A DNA stretch of 57,882 bases, from contig NZ_CCDG010000015.1 of assembly GCF_000723885.1 (NCBI RefSeq), positions 1-57,882 on the forward strand. The letters run 5' to 3'. A program made the position numbers and the translations under genes. The notes below the pieces were generated by a model. It worked only from the letters and a program-made list of their open reading frames with translations. It ran no database searches and was not told the DNA's origin. The stretch is from Paenibacillus camerounensis (lineage in GTDB: Bacteria; Bacillota; Bacilli; Paenibacillales; Paenibacillaceae). Shown piece by piece: positions 50,546 to 57,882 of this stretch; the stretch's first letter is position 1, and every line of letters starts with the position of its first letter.

Positions 50546-51442
50546 ATGAATAGAGAATCGTCCGGGACTTCTCCCAATAGTAATAACCCGGCAGGCGCCA
50601 GCCGCCGCAGGATGACCCGCCGCCAGTTCCTGGCCCGGGGAACCAGCGCTTTATTCGGGGCGGGGCTGCTTACAGGCGGGTATGTCTGGCAGGGAGAGCC
50701 TAACTGGCTTGAGGTGACAGAGCTGGAGCTACCGCTGAGGCAGCTGCCGCCGGCTTTTGCCGGAACGCGGCTTGTTCATTTCAGCGATGTGCATCTGGGC
50801 TTCAATAAAGATGCCGGTGATGTTAAGCGGCTGGTGAAGCATATCAAGGAGGCCAGGCCGGATATGATCTGCTTCACGGGCGATATAGTGGACAGCGATG
50901 CCGAGGATCTGAATGATTCTGTTGCGCTGCTGGCAGAATTGACTGCACCGCTCGGGAAATACGCTATTTTTGGAAATCATGATTATAAGAATACAGAGCT
51001 GCTTACCCGTCTGCTGCAGTCTGCGGGTTTTGTTGTCCTCAGGAATCAGTCCTATGTCATCAGCCGCGGCGGTGAGAGAATCGCGGTTGCCGGACTTGAG
51101 GATATGCTCAAGGGCAGTCCAGATCCTGCAGCTGCGCTGAAGGATGTTCCGGCTGACATGTTCACGGTGCTGCTCATGCACGAGCCGGATTATGCCGATA
51201 CGGCCGAGGGCTATCCCTTTAACCTGCAATTATCAGGACACAGCCATGGCGGACAGATCCGCCTGCCGTTAGTAGGGGCACCCTACACGCCCTACGGCTC
51301 GACTAAATACATAAGCGGTTTATACTATACCGCAGCAAAAGCAATGCCGGTCTATGTGAACAGAGGCTTCGGCGAAACCTATATGCCGCTGCGGCTGCTG
51401 TGCAGGCCGGAGCTGACCGTATTCACCCTGCGCCGGGCCTGA
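50546..51442 (+). CDS. Tat-exported metallophosphoesterase (YkuE-like)
   Basis: A 298-residue calcineurin-like phosphoesterase. A twin-arginine signal (TRRQFLA followed by 'GTSALFGAGLLTGGYVW') at residues 22-48 sends it through the Tat pathway in folded form. Metal-binding motifs in order: 'FSDVHLG' near residue 82, 'FTGDIVDSD' near 112, 'FGNHDY' near 140, 'LLMHEPDY' near 210 and 'SGHSHGGQIRLP' near 235. YkuE of Bacillus has the same signal and family. The ATG follows AAAGGAGA; an earlier in-frame start lacks an SD. Confidence 0.92.
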   Translation: MNRESSGTSPNSNNPAGASRRRMTRRQFLARGTSALFGAGLLTGGYVWQGEPNWLEVTELELPLRQLPPAFAGTRLVHFSDVHLGFNKDAGDVKRLVKHIKEARPDMICFTGDIVDSDAEDLNDSVALLAELTAPLGKYAIFGNHDYKNTELLTRLLQSAGFVVLRNQSYVISRGGERIAVAGLEDMLKGSPDPAAALKDVPADMFTVLLMHEPDYADTAEGYPFNLQLSGHSHGGQIRLPLVGAPYTPYGSTKYISGLYYTAAKAMPVYVNRGFGETYMPLRLLCRPELTVFTLRRA

Positions 51443-51491
51443 CACAGAGGACAGGACAATGCCGGAATAGCTGCTGAGAAGAGGAGGATTT

Positions 51492-52040
51492 ATGATTACT
51501 TATGAAACAGTATCATTCACCGTCCGGCAAGGAACAGCTGTTGAACTCAGGCCGGTCCAGCCTGCTGAAGCGGGCAGGCTGAAGGCTCTTCTCTCGCATC
51601 CGGAGGTTCAGCCGCATATTGTAATGCGCTGCGGCGCCGGATCCCAGCAGGCTGTTCTGGACAAACTGGCTCAGCGGATGATTTATGCCCATGATCCCTG
51701 CGCCCTGCATGCCGGAATCTATGCCGGGGGCGGCCGGGAGCTGCTTGGGACGGTATCACTGCAGAACTGGAACCGGCATGAGGGCAAGGCCGTGTTAGGT
51801 TACATGCTGCATCCGGACTGGTGGGGTGCAGGCTTCACTACAGAAGCAGTCGGGCTGATGCTGGATTACGCCGTACAGGAGCTGGGTCTGCAAAGGATCG
51901 AGGGGCGCTGCCGCGGCAGCAATCTGAGAAGCGAGCGGGTTATGCTCAAAAACGGGCTGACCCTGGAACGTATTGTTCCGGTGGCAGACGGATCAGGCGA
52001 TGTCATAAAAGTGTTCAGCATTGTTACACAATTGAAATAA
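51492..52040 (+). CDS. GNAT family N-acetyltransferase
   Basis: A 182-residue RimJ/RimL-like acetyltransferase. The acetyl-CoA region is 'LGYMLHPDWWGAGFTTEAVGLMLDYAVQELGLQRIEGRCRGSNLRSERVMLKNGL' in overlapping parts (residues 98-155), the pattern in which 'GAGFTTEA' takes the place of the usual R-G-x-G/A-E signature. The substrate, small molecule or protein N-terminus, is not evident. SD AGAGGAGG lies before the ATG. A terminator follows. Confidence 0.85.
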   Translation: MITYETVSFTVRQGTAVELRPVQPAEAGRLKALLSHPEVQPHIVMRCGAGSQQAVLDKLAQRMIYAHDPCALHAGIYAGGGRELLGTVSLQNWNRHEGKAVLGYMLHPDWWGAGFTTEAVGLMLDYAVQELGLQRIEGRCRGSNLRSERVMLKNGLTLERIVPVADGSGDVIKVFSIVTQLK

Positions 52041-52113
52041 AGCCGTTATCAAACTCTAACAGTGTCCGGTTAAACTAAGTACATGACCCCCTTTTGAAAT
52101 ATAACTGCTGTTG

Positions 52114-52142
52114 GGACCCGGAGATCCGGGTCCATTTTTTTT
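52114..52142 (+). terminator. Terminator of the GNAT gene
   Basis: GGACCCGGA pairs with TCCGGGTCC around a short loop, followed by a T-run. Confidence 0.88.
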
Positions 52143-52266
52143 GCCCTCCTGCCGGGAATGGGCTGCGGGGCTGGCATACATAGGCTGAAATACTGGCGGC
52201 TGCGGCTGCCGCCGGGTTATGATTAGACACAGGAGAAGTTCATTAAGGATCAGGAGGAATTATCCA

Positions 52267-53016
52267 ATGAATGAGGTATTGAACATTCTAAATAATCACC
52301 GTTCGTTCCGGAAGTATGCAGACAAGCCTGTAGAGCCGGAGAAGCTGCGCTCCATTATTGAAGCGGCGCAGGCAGCGCCATCCTGGGTTAACGGGCAGCA
52401 GGTCACCATTATTGCCGTGCAGAACAAGGAGCGCAGAGAACAACTCGCGCAATTGAGCGGAAAACAGCAGCATGTGGCAGACGCGCCGGTGTTTCTGGTG
52501 TTCTGCATGGACTTCTACCGGACCAAGCTGGCGGCCGAGCTGGAGGGGCAGCCGTTTGAGGCTGGAGGCGATACGGATGCACTGCTTGTCGGTGCTGTGG
52601 ACGTGGGGATTGCACTGGAGGCTGCAGTAGCTGCTGCTGAATCGCTGGGGCTCGGCATTATCCCGATCGGCGGGATCCGCCGTAATACCGAAAGCGTCAT
52701 CGGGCTTCTGGAGCTGCCTGAGTATGTGTTCCCGGTAGTCGGCCTATGTATCGGCTATCCTGGCGAAGAGCTGCCGAAGAAGCCGCGGCTGCCGCTGGAG
52801 GCCGTATACCATCAGGAGCGTTACAATCGTGATCTGGAAGGCAGCATCCGCAGTTACAATGCGGAATTCCGCGAGTACCAGAAGTCCGCCGGCCAGACGG
52901 AACGGGACTGGAGCGCGGTCATTGCCCATTTCTATGCACTGAACCCGCAGTACGGGGATGCCGGGAAGACGCTTCCCAAGCAGGGCTTCACCTGCGGCAA
53001 TCTGCATAAATTCTAA
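52267..53016 (+). CDS. NADPH-dependent FMN nitroreductase
   Basis: A 249-residue nitroreductase of the NfsA/NfrA-like group. The FMN-binding N-terminus reads 'NNHRSFRKYADKPVEPEKL', 'AAQAAPSWVNGQQVTIIAV' is at residues 33-52, and 'LGLGIIPIGGIRRNTESV' with 'VVGLCIGYPGE' near 135-165 is the family core. It would reduce nitro compounds, flavins or quinones with NADPH. The ATG at 52267 follows AGGAGG at a good distance; the frame is open 16 codons upstream but without an SD. Confidence 0.9.
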   Translation: MNEVLNILNNHRSFRKYADKPVEPEKLRSIIEAAQAAPSWVNGQQVTIIAVQNKERREQLAQLSGKQQHVADAPVFLVFCMDFYRTKLAAELEGQPFEAGGDTDALLVGAVDVGIALEAAVAAAESLGLGIIPIGGIRRNTESVIGLLELPEYVFPVVGLCIGYPGEELPKKPRLPLEAVYHQERYNRDLEGSIRSYNAEFREYQKSAGQTERDWSAVIAHFYALNPQYGDAGKTLPKQGFTCGNLHKF

Positions 53017-53032
53017 GCTGCCTAATAAACAG

Positions 53033-53106
53033 AGCACCGCAGCGGTAAAGGACAGACCGGTAAGCTGTTATGCTTCCCGGGGCCTTTGCTGCTGCGGTGC
53101 TTTTTT
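53033..53106 (+). terminator. Terminator of the nitroreductase gene
   Basis: AGCACCGCAGC pairs with GCTGCGGTGCT across a structured loop, then TTTTTT that merges with the dispersed repeat copy 2. Confidence 0.85.
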
Positions 53107-53174
53107 GAAATATAAGAATTTAAATGTTTTACGCTGTCAATAATCTTTGAAGGACGGCATAGCCGTTTCTACTT
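53103..53174. repeat. Dispersed intergenic repeat, copy 2
   Basis: Reads TTTTGAAATATAAGAATTTA followed by AATGTT, then GGACGGCATAGCCGT (hairpin ACGGC/GCCGT) and TTTCTACTTG. The head is nearly identical to copy 1 at 16945, and the tail hairpin has a different sequence with the same fold. Confidence 0.6.
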
Positions 53175-53184
53175 GATCCATGAT

Positions 53185-54003
53185 TTATTCAATAGGAACG
53201 GCAACCCGCTCCCGGCGCTTGTAATATACCCATTCCTTGAAGCCGATTTCCTTCAGCCGGACCTCTACAGCATTCCGCTGGTCTGCCACCCTCGAAGGCT
53301 TATGCGCATCAGAGCCGAAGCTGACTTCAACACCGTAATGCAGCGCGCGCTCCAGAATATCGTCCGACGGGTACCAGCCGCCGCACAGCTTCGTGCCTCC
53401 CGAGGTGTTGATCTCGATTGCAGTCCGGCATTCACCGATGACCCGCAGCGCTTCATCAATCTCAGCGGCGGCAGGAATATCGCAGAACTGGGGATAGTTA
53501 CCCTTCATTGCGTCGATATGGCCGAGAATCTGGAACATGCCGCTGCGGGCGGATTCGGCAATCAGGCGGTAATACTCGGCTTTGACCGCTTGCATCTGCT
53601 CCGGTCTGAGCTTTTTCCAGCGGCTCTTGTTAAAAATGCTGTCCCCGTTCACGCTATGTACGGAGCCGATTACATAGTCAAAGGGATAAGCAGCCAGCGT
53701 AGCCCGGTACAGCTCTGCATGCTCCGGGAAATAATCGGATTCGATGCCGAGCAGGACGTCGATGGTGCCGGCGTATTCTTTTTGCAGGGCCAGCACTTCT
53801 TCCACATAATTCACAATCTCTGATTTGGCCATGGCAATATGGGGAAAAGCCTGTTCGGACGAATGGCCGAAGTATGGTGTATGGTCGGAAATCCCGATGA
53901 CGTTAAGGCCGGCGGCGATGCCGGCTTCTATATAATCCCTGATGCTTCCGTCGGCATGGCCGCAGCGGAAATGATGGGTGTGCAGGTCAAACTTCATTAG
54001 CAT
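53185..54003 (-). CDS. PHP-family histidinol-phosphatase-like protein
   Basis: A 272-residue phosphoesterase of the PHP superfamily (HisJ/HisK type). Metal ligands are in 'FDLHTHHFRCGHADGS' near residues 5-20, 'IGISDHTPYFG' near 35, 'LLGIESDYFPE' near 83, 'VIGSVHSVNG' near 112, 'ILGHIDAMKG' near 160 and 'SFGSDAHKPSRV' near 230. It may remove phosphate from histidinol phosphate; no other his genes are nearby, so a different phospho-sugar or nucleotide substrate is also possible. Three in-frame ATGs cluster at the start; the one at 54003 has the best distance from AAAGGAG. Confidence 0.87.
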   Translation of the reverse strand: MLMKFDLHTHHFRCGHADGSIRDYIEAGIAAGLNVIGISDHTPYFGHSSEQAFPHIAMAKSEIVNYVEEVLALQKEYAGTIDVLLGIESDYFPEHAELYRATLAAYPFDYVIGSVHSVNGDSIFNKSRWKKLRPEQMQAVKAEYYRLIAESARSGMFQILGHIDAMKGNYPQFCDIPAAAEIDEALRVIGECRTAIEINTSGGTKLCGGWYPSDDILERALHYGVEVSFGSDAHKPSRVADQRNAVEVRLKEIGFKEWVYYKRRERVAVPIE

Positions 54004-54054
54004 GAACATCTCCTTTGGCCATAGTGTGTGTACGTCAGCAGCGCTGCATACCGT

Positions 54055-54957
54055 TTATTCCGAACCGATGAATTGGGTCTCAGGCATGCCCTTCAGGTCA
54101 CTGAGGAACTGGCGCATGGCAGAGTTGACATATTTGCCTGACTTAGTGATGACGCCAACCGGATGGGTAACCTCCAGCTCGATAATTGGAACGATGCGGA
54201 GCGTCCCGTTACGCACCTCGGCAGTTACAGACTGCTTGGAGATGACGGCAGCGCCGAGATCCAGCTCAACCATCCGCTTTACTTCCTCGCTGCTCGTCAG
54301 CTCCATGATGACCTGGGGCTGAATGCCGTGCCGGGCCAGGACATCATCAACAAATCTGCGGCCGACCGTATCCGGGGAGAGCAGGATGAGCGGCGTCGCG
54401 CCGAGCGCTTCGATTCCCGCTGTTTTTACCTGGGCCAGCGGATGCCTCGGGGAGACAACCAGCTCAAAGGTATCGTAATACAGGACCGAGGTGGTCATGC
54501 CCGGATTCTGTCCGATCAGATAGCCGATTCCGACATCGACCAGTCCGCTCTCCACCTGCTGATAAATCTGTGATGAGGACATGGAGGAGATGGAGGTTTT
54601 GATATGCGGGAACTGGTCCTGAAAATAAGACAGGATGCGCGGCAGAATTTGAATGGCAATAGAGGTCGTTGTGCCGAGAATAATATGTCCCTGGGGATTC
54701 TCGTCCAAATCGGCAAGCCGCTGCTTCAGCTCCTCGACAATGCTGACAATCTGCTCGGCATGAGTAAGGAATACTCTGCCCCTGTCCGTCAGGGTGACCG
54801 GCTGGTTCCGGTCCACAAGCTGTGTTTTGAACTCTTCCTCCAGGCTCTTAATCTGCGCCGAAACCGCCGGCTGGGTCAGGTTAAGCAGTTCACCTGCTTT
54901 GCGAAAGCTCATCGTTTTGGAGATCGTTATCAGTGTCTCCAGCTGGCTAATGTTCAT
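54055..54957 (-). CDS. LysR-family transcriptional regulator
   Basis: A 300-residue LysR-type regulator. The helix-turn-helix is 'SFRKAGELLNLTQPAVSAQIKSLEEEFKTQLVDR' (residues 17-50) and the effector domain starts near residue 92 ('HIILGTTTSIAIQILPRIL'). It resembles CysL/CysB-like activators of sulfur metabolism in shape only; no target gene can be named. It is divergent from cheX across 329 bases, and the convergent-side neighbour is the PHP gene, 51 bases downstream. SD AGGGGGC. Confidence 0.9.
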   Translation of the reverse strand: MNISQLETLITISKTMSFRKAGELLNLTQPAVSAQIKSLEEEFKTQLVDRNQPVTLTDRGRVFLTHAEQIVSIVEELKQRLADLDENPQGHIILGTTTSIAIQILPRILSYFQDQFPHIKTSISSMSSSQIYQQVESGLVDVGIGYLIGQNPGMTTSVLYYDTFELVVSPRHPLAQVKTAGIEALGATPLILLSPDTVGRRFVDDVLARHGIQPQVIMELTSSEEVKRMVELDLGAAVISKQSVTAEVRNGTLRIVPIIELEVTHPVGVITKSGKYVNSAMRQFLSDLKGMPETQFIGSE

Positions 54958-55182
54958 AGATGTGCCCCCTTTTACTACCGAATCGTATCGCTGAATATCT
55001 GTATAGTGTGGAAACCGGGCGTTTTCACAGGATTGCAGGGCTGAGTGTTACATAGGAACAAGGGATGGTAGTACAGGCTTATCTTACGCGGAGTGTGGGT
55101 ATTTGATTAAATTATAGGAGATTACATCCGGCAGGGCAATGCGGAGGAGAAAACTATATTGAGAATTCCTTCGACAAGAGCA

Positions 55183-55209
55183 TTAATTTTTGATGAATAA
55201 TGCCGATAT
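55183..55209 (+). promoter_or_regulatory. SigD (motility) promoter of cheX
   Basis: GCCGATAT (55202-55209) is a perfect SigD -10, with TTAA (55183-55186, consensus TAAA) 15 bases upstream. It lies 78 bases before the cheX start. The rest of the 329-base gap shows a SigA-like TATAAT at 55216-55221 without a clear -35. Confidence 0.7.
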
Positions 55210-55286
55210 ATGAAGTATAATAAATCATTATTACTTAGGACTTTTGGTATATGACTAAAGCCAGGTAGAGGGGGGACAGCACTTTC

Positions 55287-55742
55287 ATGAAAGCAGAAGT
55301 AATTAATCCATTTCTAGAGTCTGCACGTATTGTAATTGAGCAGGTGGTTCAGGTCTCGCCATCGACCGGAAATCTGGGTATCAAGGATATTGAACTGATC
55401 GATAACCATATATGGATTCAGGTGGGGATGACAGGACAGCTCAGCGGGGATATTATATTCGGGCTTGAGGAGCATGTGGCGCTGAAGATGGTATCCGCAA
55501 TGATGGGCGGCTATCCGATTGCAGAAATGGATGAAATGGGACAGAGTGCGATTTCAGAGCTGGGAAATATGATCAGCGGAAATGCCAGTACGATTCTATC
55601 CAACCAAGGAGTATCTGTGGATATTACACCTCCGAAGCTGATGAAACTGGAGAGCATGGCCGTTTTCCCGCGTAAAGCACTCAGCATTCCGCTGCTTATG
55701 GAAGGCATTGGGGAGCTTGATATTCAGGTAATGATTTCTTAG
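55287..55742 (+). CDS. cheX: Chemotaxis phosphatase CheX family protein
   Basis: A 151-residue cytoplasmic protein of the CheC/CheX/FliY family that removes phosphate from CheY-P. The catalytic motif ExxN is present once, in 'SELGNMISGNAST' (Glu91, Asn94), and the N-terminal 'NPFLESARIVIEQV' is the family's first helix. It stands alone, away from the flagellar/chemotaxis operon, but has a SigD-like promoter. SD GAGGGGGG is before the ATG. The SDR gene follows 28 bases after its stop. Confidence 0.92.
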   Translation: MKAEVINPFLESARIVIEQVVQVSPSTGNLGIKDIELIDNHIWIQVGMTGQLSGDIIFGLEEHVALKMVSAMMGGYPIAEMDEMGQSAISELGNMISGNASTILSNQGVSVDITPPKLMKLESMAVFPRKALSIPLLMEGIGELDIQVMIS

Positions 55743-55770
55743 GCGTACTCTTAGGAGCTGAAGGACCTTC

Positions 55771-56547
55771 ATGCAACTTAAAGACAAAATAGTAGTAATT
55801 ACAGGAGCTTCAAGCGGGATCGGGGCCATAACGGCCCGGATGCTCAGCGAGAAGGGGGCGGTTCCCCTCCTGCTGGCCCGTTCGGAGAAAAAGCTGAAAG
55901 AGACAGCGGCCGGAATTCCGGGCGTTTTTGGACTGTATCCCTGCGATGTTACTGATGAGGCTGAGGTTGCGCGGGTGTTCAATGAAATCCTGGCGGCATA
56001 CGGCAGAATTGATATTCTGCTGAATAACGCCGGCTACGGCAAATTTGCCGGATTCACCGAGATGGAAGCGCAGGAATTCGATGATATGATGGACGTTAAC
56101 TACATGGGGATTGTCCGCTGTACCAAGGCTGTTGTTCCGCATATGCTGCAGAGGGGCGGCGGGCAGATTGTTAATGTAGCCTCGATGGCCGGCAAAATCG
56201 GCACAGCCCGGTCGGTTGCCTATACGGCGACCAAGCATGCTGTGCTGGGCTTCACCAATGCGCTTCGCCAGGAGCTGCGCAAGAGCGGCATCACGGTATC
56301 GGCGGTTAATCCGGGACCGATTGCCACTGATTTTTTCAAGACGGCAGACCCCTCCGGCAACTACGAGAAGAGTGTAGCCCGGATGATGATGACTCCAGAA
56401 TTCGTCTCCGCCAAGATCGTCAAGCTGATGGAAAAGCGCAAGGAAGAGATGGATCTTCCCGGAATTGCCGGCTTCGGCATCCGGCTGTACGGTTTGTTCC
56501 CCCGCCTGGCAGACAAGCTGACCTATAACGCAATGAACCGTAAATAG
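55771..56547 (+). CDS. Short-chain dehydrogenase/reductase
   Basis: A 258-residue classical SDR. The cofactor motif 'VVITGASSGIG' lies at residues 8-18 and 'ILLNNAGYG' near 85. The catalytic serine is in 'VASMAGKIG' near 140, and Tyr and Lys in 'YTATKHAV' near 155. 'VNPGPIATDFF' follows near 185. It resembles YqjQ/DltE-like enzymes; the substrate is unknown. A TGxxxGxG motif with no acidic residue near the end of strand 2 ('LLARSEKKL') suggests NADP. It may be read from the cheX promoter. Confidence 0.9.
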   Translation: MQLKDKIVVITGASSGIGAITARMLSEKGAVPLLLARSEKKLKETAAGIPGVFGLYPCDVTDEAEVARVFNEILAAYGRIDILLNNAGYGKFAGFTEMEAQEFDDMMDVNYMGIVRCTKAVVPHMLQRGGGQIVNVASMAGKIGTARSVAYTATKHAVLGFTNALRQELRKSGITVSAVNPGPIATDFFKTADPSGNYEKSVARMMMTPEFVSAKIVKLMEKRKEEMDLPGIAGFGIRLYGLFPRLADKLTYNAMNRK

Positions 56548-56567
56548 ATCTATGTGTATAAGGAAAT

Positions 56568-56596
56568 GGCCTTCCATTTGGTGGAGAGGCCTTTTT
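56568..56596 (+). terminator. Terminator of the SDR gene
   Basis: GGCCTTCCA pairs with TGG-AGAGGCC around a short loop, followed by TTTTT. Confidence 0.7.
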
Positions 56597-56643
56597 GGCA
56601 TATAATGAAGATATTAACTTAGCGAAAAGGATGAAACATACTT

Positions 56644-57882
56644 ATGACTAATGCTTCTTTTGCGGCCATCGGCCTCCAGGAGGACCTTGTTGCCCGATTG
56701 TCGGAATTCGGCATTTCCGCTCCATCTCCCGTTCAGGAGCAGACGATCCCGCTGCTGCTGGAGGGCAGGGACGTGCTTGCCGCCTCCCAGACCGGAACAG
56801 GCAAGACGCTGGCTTACCTGCTGCCGCTGCTTCAAACGATTAACCCGGAGCAGAGGGTGGTGCAGAAGCTGGTGCTGGCTCCGACCCAGGAGCTGGCGAT
56901 GCAGATTCTCCGCGAGGCCGAGCGCTACGGAGACCACCGCGGCATTAAGGTGATGGGGCTGATCGGCGGGGCCGCCATCAAACGCCAGATTGATAAGCTG
57001 CGCGAGCATCCCCAGCTGGTTGTCGGCACGCCGGGGCGTATCCGCGAGCTGATCGGCCTGCGCAAGCTGAAGATGCATGAGGTCAGCACGATTGTTATCG
57101 ATGAAGCTGACCAGATGTTCCAGCTGAGCGGAGCCGGCGAGGTTGCGAAGATCGTCAGCAGCGCGCTGCGCACACGCCAGCTTGTTATGCTGTCTGCGAC
57201 TATCGGTCCTGAGACCAAGGCACTGGCTTCACGTGAGATGAAGAACCCGGCCGAGGTCGGTATTGATCCGGGTGTAATGACCGCCCAGACGCTGGAGCAT
57301 CACTATGTGGTGTCGGAGGAGCGGAACAAGATTGATATGCTGCGCCGCGTCATCCGCCACCATAATCCGAAGCGGGCGATTGTGTTCGTCAATGCGACGG
57401 AGGATATCGCCGAGGTGGAAGCGAAGCTGAACCATCTTGGCCTTACGGCGGCGGCACTGTACGGTGATGCCGATAAGGTAACGCGCAGCAATGTGCTGGC
57501 AAAATTCCGTGACGGCAAGTTCCGCGTGCTGGTCGCCAGCGACGTGGCGGCCCGGGGTCTTGATATTGAGGAGTTGACGCTCGTCGTCAGCTTCGATCCG
57601 GCCTTTGACGCCGAGCACTATGTGCACCGGGCCGGCCGCACCGGGCGCATGGGCAAACGCGGGCTGTCGGTGACGATTGTCACCGAGCAGCAGACGTTTA
57701 TCATGCGCAAGTTCGCCCGCGAGCTGGATATTCAGCTCGAGGAACGGGCCCTGTCCGCCGGCAAGGTACTGCCGGCGGATGAAGCCCGCAGACCGGCGCC
57801 GGGCCAAGGCAGCCCGCGCCGGGAGAGCGCAGCGCCGCGCGGCGGCAAGCCGGTGCGGACGGCGGCGGTGCAGCCGGATGCC
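56644..57882 (+). CDS. DEAD-box RNA helicase, 3' end outside window
   Basis: At least 413 residues, still open at the right edge. It starts MTNASFAAIG after AAAGGATG. Helicase motifs in order: Q motif 'SPVQEQTIP' near residue 28, motif I 'ASQTGTGKT' near 45, Ia 'APTQELA' near 79, Ib 'VGTPGR' near 128, motif II DEAD ('VIDEADQMF') near 155, motif III 'SAT' near 185, motif V 'ASDVAARGLD' near 298 and motif VI 'HRAGRTGR' near 330. A Pro/Arg/Gly-rich tail begins near residue 378, common in RNA-binding helicases. The gene resembles small cold-shock or ribosome-assembly helicases (YfmL/CshB type). Confidence 0.93.
   Translation, partial: MTNASFAAIGLQEDLVARLSEFGISAPSPVQEQTIPLLLEGRDVLAASQTGTGKTLAYLLPLLQTINPEQRVVQKLVLAPTQELAMQILREAERYGDHRGIKVMGLIGGAAIKRQIDKLREHPQLVVGTPGRIRELIGLRKLKMHEVSTIVIDEADQMFQLSGAGEVAKIVSSALRTRQLVMLSATIGPETKALASREMKNPAEVGIDPGVMTAQTLEHHYVVSEERNKIDMLRRVIRHHNPKRAIVFVNATEDIAEVEAKLNHLGLTAAALYGDADKVTRSNVLAKFRDGKFRVLVASDVAARGLDIEELTLVVSFDPAFDAEHYVHRAGRTGRMGKRGLSVTIVTEQQTFIMRKFARELDIQLEERALSAGKVLPADEARRPAPGQGSPRRESAAPRGGKPVRTAAVQPDA

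Noticed and set aside
1..57882. tRNA, rRNA, insertion sequences or prophage genes
   Set aside because: I saw no tRNA cloverleaf, rRNA stretch, transposase or phage gene in the window.

Overview
The window looks like chromosome of a Paenibacillus-type spore-forming member of the Bacillota. Supporting signs are the Gram-positive replication initiation pair DnaB/DnaI, the sporulation checkpoint peptide Sda, a YheC/YheD spore-coat ATP-grasp protein, an S-box (SAM-I) riboswitch, frequent TTG/GTG starts behind strong Shine-Dalgarno (SD) sequences, and sugar ABC transporters paired with large membrane-bound AraC regulators. No rRNA, tRNA, phage, insertion sequence or CRISPR array was seen. This is mostly core genome with short accessory or regulatory inserts. 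All calls come from reading the sequence; no database search was run.

Left part (1-13 kb): a DUF456 membrane protein, a MurJ/SpoVB-family flippase, a thioredoxin-like protein, heme A synthase (ctaA), a UbiD-family decarboxylase, a HEPN-domain protein, the S-box controlled methionine importer metNPQ, a NifU-type Fe-S scaffold, a YuzB-like protein, a YutJ-like flavoprotein, the menaquinone enzyme mqnE (futalosine route) and an IscA/HesB-type Fe-S carrier. Middle (13-30 kb): a broken oxidoreductase remnant, the spore-coat ATP-grasp gene, sda with an elaborate DnaA-box/LexA-like control region, a YumC-type ferredoxin-NADP reductase, NDH-2, coproheme decarboxylase (chdC), a YuiB-like protein, dnaB-dnaI, an MFS exporter divergent from an SgrR-like regulator, trxA and uvrC.

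Right part (30-58 kb): a 51-bp tandem array of double hairpins followed by a 32-codon membrane peptide, a CPBP protease, a GntR/ABC operon, a KtrB/KtrA potassium system, a probable pectin (rhamnogalacturonan) utilisation cluster (acetylesterase, AraC-type sensor-regulator, two permeases, lipoprotein), a LysR gene divergent from sdhCAB, assorted enzymes, an orphan cheX with a SigD-like promoter, an SDR and a DEAD-box helicase that runs off the right edge.

Many genes share a respiration, heme and redox theme: ctaA, mqnE, NDH-2, YumC, chdC, sdhCAB, two thioredoxins and two Fe-S assembly proteins. The most unusual signal is a family of leader hairpins (arms like GTTTTGTA/TACAAAAC) ending 3-4 bases before the SD of sdhA, sdhB and chdC, with a related one before the first gene. 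Three of these sit in longer repeats that share a GCGTATGCTTTCGAAGC-like block. The other striking sites are the sda control region and the 51-bp hairpin array.
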